6,588 bases of DNA from positions 1-6,588 of the forward strand of contig JASBVX010000079.1 of the NCBI GenBank assembly GCA_029960865.1. Reading direction: 5' to 3'. The translations under genes and the position numbers were made by a program. Below the pieces are notes generated by a model, which was not told where the DNA came from, made no database searches, and saw only the letters and a list, made by a program, of their open reading frames with translations. Positions 1 through 4,644 of the stretch are shown piece by piece (position 1 is the first letter of the stretch; the number at the start of each line of letters is the position of its first letter). The DNA is from Bacillota bacterium (GTDB taxonomy: Bacteria; Bacillota; Sulfobacillia; RBS10-35).

Positions 1-455
1 GCCAGCTGCCGTGCGTGCTGCACCGAGGGATGGTCCCCCAGATCGGTGAGGCTCCCCGCCAGATGATAACCCCGCCTGCGGAAAAAGGTTTCCGCCTTGC
101 GGCCTACCGCCAGAATCCAGGAGGCTTGGGTCCCTTCCCCCTCCCGCATCTTTTCTTGGGCTAGGCGCAGGATGTTGCTGTTGTAAGGTCCTGCCAATCC
201 GCGATCGGAGCTCACCACCACCAGCAGGCGCCGTCCCAGGGGGCGGCGCCGGAAGAAAGGATGGTCCAGGGGAGCTCCGCTGGCGGAGAGATCCTGCAGG
301 GCCTGGGCCAAGGCTTCGGCATAGGGGCGAGCCGCTTCCGCCCGCATCTGGGCGCCCCGCAGCCGGGCCGCCGCCACCATCTTCATGGCGCGGGTGATCT
401 GCTGAATATTCCGCACGCTTCGGATGCGGCGGCGCAGATCCCTCAGGCTGGCCAT
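1..455 (-). CDS. atpG: F1Fo ATP synthase gamma subunit, 3' end cut by window edge
   Basis: Gamma is the central rotating shaft of F1, carrying torque from the Fo c-ring to the catalytic alpha3beta3 head. Only the first 151 residues are present; the family is usually about 280-300 aa, so roughly half is missing to the left. The N-terminus MASLRDLRRRIRSVRNIQQI, followed by TRAMKMVAAARLRGAQ, is the hallmark N-terminal coiled-coil helix, and SSDRGLAGPYNSN at about residues 84-96 is the family's conserved S/TDRGLxGxxN segment, with Ala where many homologues have Cys. The ATG at 453-455 matches the family start and has a moderate GGGAG Shine-Dalgarno at 465-469. The gene begins inside the last codons of atpA, a 13-nt overlap in another frame, which suggests translational coupling. 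It is too incomplete to judge any regulatory disulfide insert, though none is visible in this half. Confidence 0.97.
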   Translation of the reverse strand, partial: MASLRDLRRRIRSVRNIQQITRAMKMVAAARLRGAQMRAEAARPYAEALAQALQDLSASGAPLDHPFFRRRPLGRRLLVVVSSDRGLAGPYNSNILRLAQEKMREGEGTQASWILAVGRKAETFFRRRGYHLAGSLTDLGDHPSVQHARQL

Positions 456-1972
456 GGCTTCTCGCTCCCGGCAAAGCCCCTCTTGAAGGTCTCGATGGCC
501 TCCCGCAGCTCCTTTTCCAGCTCGGGGGTGATCTCCTTCTTTTCTTTGATGGTCTTGAGAATCTCAGCTTTTTCGGCCCGCAGGTAGCTCAGGAGACCCT
601 TTTCAAAAGGCAGCACCTGCTCCAGGGGGAGATCGTCGATGTAACCGCGGGTACCGGCAAAGAGGGAAACCACCTGCTCCTCCACCGGCATGGGGGCATA
701 CTGGGGCTGCTTCAGGAGTTCCGTCAGCCGCTGGCCCCGGTTGAGGCGGGCCTGGGTGGCCTTATCCAGCTCGGAGCCGAACTGGGCAAAGGCTGCCAGC
801 TCCCGGTACTGGGCCAGGTCCAAGCGCAAGGTCCCCGCCACCTGGCGGATGGCCTTGATCTGGGCGTCGCCCCCCACCCGGGAGACGGAAATCCCCACGT
901 TCATGGCCGGGCGGATACCGGCGAAGAAGAGGTCGGTCTCCAAAAAGAGCTGCCCGTCGGTGATGGAGATGACGTTGGTGGGGATGTAGGCCGACACGTC
1001 GCCCGCCTGGGTTTCGATGATGGGCAGGGCCGTCAGGCTGCCGCCCCCGAGCTGGTCGTTGAGTTTGGCGGCCCGCTCCAGAAGGCGGGAGTGGAGGTAG
1101 AAGACATCCCCGGGGTACGCTTCGCGGCCTGGCGGTCGGCGCAGGAGGAGGGACATGGCCCGGTAAGCCACCGCGTGCTTGGAGAGGTCGTCGTAGATCA
1201 CCAGGGCATGTTTCCCGTTGTACATGAAGTACTCCCCCATGGCGCAGCCGGCGTAGGGGGCAATATACTGCAAAGGCGCCGGATCGGAAGCGGTGGCTGC
1301 CACCACGATGGTGTAATCCATGGCCCCGTGATCATCCAGAACCCTCACCACCTGAGCCACGCTGGAGGCCTTTTGTCCGATGGCCACATAGATGCAGATG
1401 ACGTCCTCGCCTTTTTGGTTGAGGATGGTGTCCACCACCATGGCGGTCTTCCCCGTGGAGCGGTCGCCGATGATGAGCTCCCGCTGTCCCCTCCCGATGG
1501 GGATCAGGGCATCCACCGCCTTAAGGCCGGTCTGAAGGGGTTCCTTCACGTTTTGCCGGTCCATGACCCCTGGTGCCGCGGATTCCACCGGCCGCCGGTG
1601 GGGCGTTTCCAGCGGACCCTTGCCGTCGATGGGTTGCCCGAGGGCGTTGACCACCCGGCCGATGAGGGCCTCACCCACCGGCACCTCGATGATGCGCCCC
1701 GTCCTCCGGACTGGATCCCCTTCTTGGATGTGGGTATCGGGCCCCATCATGACGGCCCCCACCGTTTCCTTCTCCAAGTTCAAGGCGATTCCGTAGACAC
1801 CGCCGGGAAACTCCAGCATTTCCCCGGCCACGGCGTCCCTGAGGCCCCAGATGTGGGCGATGCCGTCGCCCACGCTGAGGACGGTGCCTTCTTCCGCCAT
1901 CTCCGTGCGGTAATCGAACTTCTCGATCTGTTCCTTGATGATCTCGGCGATCTCATCGGGCTTTATGCTCAT
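443..1972 (-). CDS. atpA: F1Fo ATP synthase alpha subunit
   Basis: Alpha forms the alpha3beta3 hexamer of F1 and binds nucleotide at the non-catalytic interface sites. The protein is 509 aa from the ATG at 1970-1972, close to the usual 500-515. In order it shows the N-terminal MSIKPDEIAEIIKEQIE segment, the beta-barrel part, the P-loop GDRSTGKTA at residues 169-177, the Walker B strand ALVIYDDLSKHA around 256-267, and the signature PAMNVGISVSRVGG with the arginine finger at R365. The C-terminal KQPQYAPMPVEEQ is also typical. The P-loop carries Ser at 172, where Gln is usual. A GTG three codons upstream at 1981 would overlap the atpH stop as GTGA, but GAGGGTGA at 1978-1985 lies 5 nt before the ATG and directly against the GTG, so I prefer the ATG. 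The TGA stop is at 443-445, inside atpG. Confidence 0.98.
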   Translation of the reverse strand: MSIKPDEIAEIIKEQIEKFDYRTEMAEEGTVLSVGDGIAHIWGLRDAVAGEMLEFPGGVYGIALNLEKETVGAVMMGPDTHIQEGDPVRRTGRIIEVPVGEALIGRVVNALGQPIDGKGPLETPHRRPVESAAPGVMDRQNVKEPLQTGLKAVDALIPIGRGQRELIIGDRSTGKTAMVVDTILNQKGEDVICIYVAIGQKASSVAQVVRVLDDHGAMDYTIVVAATASDPAPLQYIAPYAGCAMGEYFMYNGKHALVIYDDLSKHAVAYRAMSLLLRRPPGREAYPGDVFYLHSRLLERAAKLNDQLGGGSLTALPIIETQAGDVSAYIPTNVISITDGQLFLETDLFFAGIRPAMNVGISVSRVGGDAQIKAIRQVAGTLRLDLAQYRELAAFAQFGSELDKATQARLNRGQRLTELLKQPQYAPMPVEEQVVSLFAGTRGYIDDLPLEQVLPFEKGLLSYLRAEKAEILKTIKEKKEITPELEKELREAIETFKRGFAGSEKPWPA

Positions 1973-1977
1973 GGCTC

Positions 1978-1986
1978 TCACCCTCT
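1978..1986 (-). promoter_or_regulatory. Ribosome binding site deciding the atpA start
   Basis: The minus strand reads AGAGGGTGA, then 5 nt, then ATG at 1972. It includes the atpH stop codon, so terminating ribosomes sit on the atpA initiation site. The alternative in-frame GTG at 1981 lies within this element and would have no spacing, which argues against it. Confidence 0.6.
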
Positions 1987-2529
1987 ACCATTCTTTTGCG
2001 TCAGCACCCGCTTCATGTGCTGCAACCGTCCCCGCAGGCTGGCATCGTAGGTGCGGTCCTCCACTCGCAACCGCAGGCCTCCCAGAAGCTCCGGGCGCAC
2101 CCGCCAGGAGAGGAGCACCTTTTGGGCCGGCCGGCCCAAAAGCCGGCCCGCCGCCTCCCGAACTTCCGCTCTCTTCTCTTCATCCAGAGGTGCCGCCACT
2201 TCGACGGTGACCTCCACCAGACCTTCCTTTTCCTTCGCCAGCCGCAAAAAGCGGCGGATCATGTCCGGCAACTGGCCGGCCCGCCCGCGCGCCACCACCA
2301 GGGCAAAGAAATTCCGCAGCAGAGGATCATCAGGGTTGCCGGCCAGCTGATGCAAAAGGGCATTCTTGGCCCCTTCAGGAAAGGTGGGATTGCGCAGCCA
2401 GAAGAGGACATCCTCCGTCAGGGTGGGCAACAGCTTTTGCATTGTCGCCGTCCAGGACGTAAGGGTGCCCTTCTCCAGGGCCAGCGCCAAGAGGGCTTCC
2501 CCGTAAGGCCGGGCAGCCGGGCTTTCCAT
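1978..2529 (-). CDS. atpH: F1Fo ATP synthase delta (OSCP) subunit
   Basis: Delta sits on top of F1 and ties alpha3beta3 to the peripheral stalk formed by subunit b. From the ATG at 2529 the protein is 183 aa, normal for the family (about 175-185). The N-terminal helical domain opens with AARPYGEALLALALEKG and contains LRNFFALVVARGR around residues 71-83. The C-terminal domain has VEVTVEVAAPLDEEKR near 105-120 and ends with the family signature, here RPELLGGLRLRVEDRTYDAS followed by LRGRLQHMKR. The ATG overlaps the atpF stop by one base (TGATG), and GGAGGTGG at 2540-2547 precedes it by 10 nt. A GTG one codon upstream is also in frame and cannot be excluded. Codons 130-137 (LLGRPAQK) form a perfect 24-bp palindrome, described separately. 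Confidence 0.96.
   Translation of the reverse strand: MESPAARPYGEALLALALEKGTLTSWTATMQKLLPTLTEDVLFWLRNPTFPEGAKNALLHQLAGNPDDPLLRNFFALVVARGRAGQLPDMIRRFLRLAKEKEGLVEVTVEVAAPLDEEKRAEVREAAGRLLGRPAQKVLLSWRVRPELLGGLRLRVEDRTYDASLRGRLQHMKRVLTQKNGRG
2119..2142. repeat. Perfect 24-bp palindrome inside atpH
   Basis: Each half reads CTTTTGGGCCGG, followed directly by its reverse complement, with no mismatch and no spacer; it would form a 12-bp inverted repeat, realistically a 10-bp stem with a 4-nt loop in RNA. It covers exactly eight atpH codons in phase (residues 130-137, LLGRPAQK), so the opposite strand in register encodes the same octapeptide. The centre holds the 8-bp palindrome GGCCGGCC. No U-run follows it on the transcript, so it is not an intrinsic terminator. 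Function is unknown; it may be a product of codon choice. Confidence 0.9.
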
Positions 2530-3029
2530 CACCGGGAGGCCACCTCCGCCACAAACTGCTCCACCAGCTCCCGATGGACCCGATCGTCCACCTGCGCCTG
2601 CAAAATCTTTTCCGCCACCTTGACGGCCAGATCAGCCACTTCGGTGCGCAGATCCAAAAGGGCCTGGTCCCGTTCTCGGCTGATGGCCTCCTTGGCCCGC
2701 TGCAGCTGCTGCTCTGCCTCCTGCCGGGCCGCATTGAGGATCTCCTGCGCCTGGACCTGGGCGGTCCGTTCCGATCGCTCCAGGATAGCCCGGGCTTCCA
2801 GGCGGGCCGCCTGCAAAGCCTGGGCAGCCTCTTCCTGCCGCTGGTTGGCTTCCGCCAGCTTCGTCTCCGCTTCAGCCAGCATGGTGGCCACCCGGTCCGC
2901 CCGGCTCTCCATCAGCCGGGTGAGGGGGCCCCACACCCAGCGGGCCAGAGCCCAGACCAGGATGATGAAGCTCACCAGCTGGGCGAAGAGGGTGCTGTTC
3001 AGACCTAGGTTTTGGATCACATCCCCCAT
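2529..3029 (-). CDS. atpF: F1Fo ATP synthase b subunit (peripheral stalk)
   Basis: Subunit b dimerises to form the peripheral stalk that stops alpha3beta3 from turning with the rotor. The protein is 166 aa, typical of the family. Residues about 12-34 (LFAQLVSFIILVWALARWVW) form the single N-terminal membrane anchor. The rest, from about residue 42, is a long charged Ala/Glu/Arg/Gln-rich helix, including ESRADRVATMLAEAETKLAE and LERSERTAQVQAQEILNAAR, as expected for the right-handed coiled-coil stalk. The C-terminus (VDDRVHRELVEQFVAEVASR) is the delta-contacting end. The ATG at 3029 has a strong GGAGGT at 3036-3041 with 6-nt spacing. Only one b-type gene is visible, so the stalk is probably a homodimer rather than the b/b' form. 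Its TGA stop overlaps the atpH start. Confidence 0.96.
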   Translation of the reverse strand: MGDVIQNLGLNSTLFAQLVSFIILVWALARWVWGPLTRLMESRADRVATMLAEAETKLAEANQRQEEAAQALQAARLEARAILERSERTAQVQAQEILNAARQEAEQQLQRAKEAISRERDQALLDLRTEVADLAVKVAEKILQAQVDDRVHRELVEQFVAEVASR

Positions 3030-3054
3030 AGCAGGACCTCCGTCTGGGGGAAGG

Positions 3055-3077
3055 GGCGGGAAGGAAGCCTCCCCGCC
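3055..3077 (-). promoter_or_regulatory. GC-rich hairpin between atpE and atpF
   Basis: In the minus-strand transcript the arms GGCGGGGAGG and CCTTCCCGCC pair over 10 bp (nine Watson-Crick and one G-U) around a 3-nt CTT loop. It starts 15 nt after the atpE stop and ends 13 nt before the atpF Shine-Dalgarno. The one imperfect pair is G-U in the sense RNA but would be A-C in the antisense direction. No U-tract follows, so a strong intrinsic terminator is unlikely. A 3'-end stabiliser, processing site or partial attenuator that sets atpE output above atpF is an inference. Confidence 0.55.
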
Positions 3078-3092
3078 GCCCTCCGCGCCGAA

Positions 3093-3317
3093 CTATTTGA
3101 TGACGAAAGCAGCCAGCACCACAGCGATGATGGGAAGGGCCTCGATAAGACCGACGCCGATGAACATGGTCGTCCGCAGCTGCCCCGCCATCTCGGGCTG
3201 GCGGGCCATCCCTTCCAGGGTCTTGGCCATCATGATGGCGTCACCGATGGCCGCACCCAAAGAAGCCAAGCCGAAGGTGAAACCAGCAGCCAAAATTTGC
3301 GCCACATGGGCATCCAT
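3093..3317 (-). CDS. atpE: F1Fo ATP synthase c subunit (proteolipid, rotor ring)
   Basis: The c subunit forms the Fo rotor ring, each copy carrying one ion-binding carboxylate. The protein is 74 aa, a two-helix hairpin: helix 1 about residues 6-33, the polar loop with conserved ARQPE at 38-42, and helix 2 about 48-73. The ion-binding Glu is E59 in GVGLIEALPII. The residues after it are Ala-Leu, not the Ser-Thr of Na+ rings, so proton coupling is likely. Helix 1 (GLASLGAAIGDAIMMAK) keeps only part of the Gly repeat and has Asp26 where E. coli has Ile28 and Na+-type rings have Gln; mycobacterial c subunits also have Asp there. The ATG at 3317 is preceded by GGGGGGTGA at 3325-3333 with 7-nt spacing. 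Gaps of 46 and 63 nt isolate it from its neighbours, unlike most genes here. Confidence 0.97.
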   Translation of the reverse strand: MDAHVAQILAAGFTFGLASLGAAIGDAIMMAKTLEGMARQPEMAGQLRTTMFIGVGLIEALPIIAVVLAAFVIK

Positions 3318-3363
3318 TCTCGGTTCACCCCCCGTCCTTTCCCTTGATGGTCCGCGCCGATCC
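3318..3363 (-). promoter_or_regulatory. atpB-atpE intergenic leader with strong ribosome binding site
   Basis: This 46-nt gap is purine-rich on the transcript close to atpE (AAGGGAAAGGACGGGG then GGTGA) and ends with a near-perfect Shine-Dalgarno 7 nt from the atpE ATG. It may act as a translation booster, in line with the high c-subunit copy number; E. coli atpE is known to have an upstream enhancer region. I see no strong hairpin or promoter in it. Confidence 0.4.
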
Positions 3364-4062
3364 TCAGTGGTCTTCGGAGGTCATGATCCCCACATAAGCC
3401 AGGGTCAGCACGGTGAAAATGAAGGCCTGGATGAAACCCACGAAGATGCTGAAGGCCATCCAGGCCACTGCCGGAATAAAGCCCCCCAGCCAGACGGGGA
3501 TCGCCACCAGGAGGCCCAAAAGGATTTCTCCGGCAAAAATGTTACCAAACAGACGGAAGGCCAAGGTGAGGGGCTTGGAAAGCTCCTCCACGATGGTGAG
3601 GGGAGCGAAGAAAAGCCATGTCAAAGGAGCCTTGATGGGCCCCTTGACATGGTCGATGTAACCCCTGATGCCTTTCACGTAAAGGCCGGAAATTTGCACC
3701 AGAAAGAACACGCCGATGGCCATCCCCATCGTGACGTTCAGATCGGCGGTGGGAGAGGTCTGGCCGGGGATGAGGCCCACCAAGTTGGCCACCAGAAGGT
3801 AGGTGAAAAGGGAGGCCACCACGCTCAAAAGAAGATGCCTTTGTTTCGGGTGGATCTGTTCCCGCACAAAGCCGCCCATGGTTTCCAAAAGGAGTTCAAA
3901 GGCGTTTTGCAGGGGAGTGGGCCGACCGGGGTTGGCCTGACGCACAGCCCAGAGACCGAGGAGAAAGACCACTGCCATAGTGGCCCAGCTATACATGAGG
4001 ATGGTGCCGTCAAATGTGAAGCCAAGAACATGCCAGTATACGTGGGGGTGTAATGGTTCCAA
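3364..4062 (-). CDS. atpB: F1Fo ATP synthase a subunit (Fo stator, proton channel)
   Basis: Subunit a forms the two half-channels through which protons reach and leave the c-ring. The protein is 232 aa, in the normal range for Firmicutes (about 220-245), with several membrane helices. The essential arginine is R170 in LAFRLFGNIFAGE, with the accompanying E179, and the last helix carries GFIQAFIFTVLTLAYVG with Q212. LVANLVGLIPGQTSPTADLN at about 90-109 is the conserved loop after an early helix. The start is taken as TTG at 4062, which gives a typical N-terminus (MEPLHPHVYWHVLGFTFDGT). The next in-frame ATG is 22 codons later, inside the conserved region. AGGAGG at 4073-4078 lies 10 nt upstream. 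An out-of-frame ATG at 4070 sits between the two, only 2 nt from the AGGAGG. Confidence 0.96.
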   Translation of the reverse strand: MEPLHPHVYWHVLGFTFDGTILMYSWATMAVVFLLGLWAVRQANPGRPTPLQNAFELLLETMGGFVREQIHPKQRHLLLSVVASLFTYLLVANLVGLIPGQTSPTADLNVTMGMAIGVFFLVQISGLYVKGIRGYIDHVKGPIKAPLTWLFFAPLTIVEELSKPLTLAFRLFGNIFAGEILLGLLVAIPVWLGGFIPAVAWMAFSIFVGFIQAFIFTVLTLAYVGIMTSEDH

Positions 4063-4072
4063 AGGACCATTG

Positions 4073-4078
4073 CCTCCT
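4073..4078 (-). promoter_or_regulatory. Ribosome binding site supporting the TTG start of atpB
   Basis: AGGAGG is 10 nt from the TTG at 4062, a slightly long but workable spacing. It is only 2 nt from the out-of-frame ATG at 4068-4070, which should therefore be a poor start. It lies in the 20-nt gap after the atpI stop (TAA at 4083-4085). Confidence 0.65.
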
Positions 4079-4082
4079 GTAT

Positions 4083-4445
4083 TTATGAACTCCCTCCACC
4101 CGCCAGTCCCTCGGCCTTGGTCATGATCCAGATCTCGGTCGCCAGGAACCCCAGGAGGGCCGCAATCATGTTAACAGCGGGCCAAAGGGAATGCAAGACA
4201 ACAAACGAAGCGATGATCAGAACCCAGCGTAAAAGGGCTCCCACCAGGATCCAGGACCGTTCCCGGCCCTCCGCCACGCCCAGGAAACGGATCCGCCACC
4301 AGAGAAGAAAGCTGTTGAGGATCCCCAAAAACGCCCCGAAGGCCCAGCTGTAGGCCACCACGGGATAAAGGTCCAAAAGCCCCAGACCCAGGGGGACGGC
4401 CCAGAGAAAGGTGCTGCCGCCGAAGACCCTCACTTCACGCTCCAC
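4083..4445 (-). CDS. atpI: ATP synthase subunit I, AtpI (membrane accessory protein)
   Basis: AtpI is a small membrane protein encoded ahead of atpB in many bacteria and linked to c-ring assembly or stability; it is not a structural part of the finished enzyme. The 120-aa product shows four hydrophobic segments, about residues 12-30, 33-50, 65-85 and 88-108, with a short Arg-rich loop (RIRFLGVAEGRERS) between the second and third. Length, topology and position match the family; sequence conservation in AtpI is low, so the name rests partly on context. The start is a GTG at 4445 with GGGAGGG at 4453-4459, 7 nt away. A second GTG at 4433, just after the atpZ stop, is possible but has a worse site. 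The gene overlaps atpZ by 11 nt, and its TAA stop is 20 nt before atpB. Confidence 0.85.
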   Translation of the reverse strand: MEREVRVFGGSTFLWAVPLGLGLLDLYPVVAYSWAFGAFLGILNSFLLWWRIRFLGVAEGRERSWILVGALLRWVLIIASFVVLHSLWPAVNMIAALLGFLATEIWIMTKAEGLAGGGSS

Positions 4446-4644
4446 GGCCCTGCCCTCCCACCATGCGGATCAGGAGCCCGATGGCCATGGCCAGCCCCAG
4501 AAGAATTCCCACAAGGGCCAAAAGGGGTGACGTGCCCCATTTCTGATCCAAAAGAAGGCCGCCCCAGGCCCCCAGCCCCACCAGGATCCCGGCGGTGAGG
4601 CCAAAGGTGAGGCCGAAGGAAAGGGCCCGCCAGAAGCTATTCAT
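4435..4644 (-). CDS. atpZ: AtpZ/AtpI-family membrane protein (ATP synthase-associated)
   Basis: This 69-aa protein is a two-helix hairpin: membrane segments at about residues 9-31 and 40-60 joined by the family-typical LLLDQKWGTSP turn. The LD...GTSP motif between Gly-rich helices is characteristic of the AtpZ family. In alkaliphilic Bacillus, AtpZ with AtpI has been tied to Mg2+ supply for the synthase, and the pair has also been tied to c-ring formation. The ATG at 4644 is chosen because AAGGAGGTG at 4651-4659 lies 6 nt upstream, the strongest ribosome site in the window, and because the frame further upstream only shadows wecB. The gene starts inside the end of wecB (8-nt overlap) and ends 11 nt inside atpI, so it is the first ATP-synthase-type gene of the operon. 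Confidence 0.88.
   Translation of the reverse strand: MNSFWRALSFGLTFGLTAGILVGLGAWGGLLLDQKWGTSPLLALVGILLGLAMAIGLLIRMVGGQGRGA

Noticed and set aside
1585..1601. Inverted repeat CCACCGGC/GCCGGTGG with a 1-nt centre in atpA
   Set aside because: Eight-bp arms in GC-rich codons for HRRPV are plausible by chance, and nothing around it suggests a function.
1091..2050. A 319-codon open frame on the + strand, antisense to atpA
   Set aside because: The His/Gly/Asp-rich product is the mirror of alpha-subunit codons, with no domain or good start signal.
3030..3092. The atpE-atpF gap as an intrinsic terminator
   Set aside because: The hairpin is followed by a C-rich stretch and the atpF ribosome site, with no U-tract, and operon genes continue in the same direction.
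1996..4053. A 685-codon open frame on the + strand, antisense to atpH, atpF, atpE and atpB
   Set aside because: It lies opposite four unmistakable atp genes, its protein resembles no family I recognise, and GC-rich codon use commonly keeps antisense frames open. No ribosome site or promoter supports it.
3825..4070. An 81-codon frame starting at the ATG before atpB
   Set aside because: It is out of frame with atpB, lies only 2 nt from the ribosome site, and encodes nothing recognisable.
4485..4496. 12-bp palindrome TGGCCATGGCCA in atpZ
   Set aside because: It is short enough to arise by chance and is explained by Ala-Met-Ala codons in a membrane helix.
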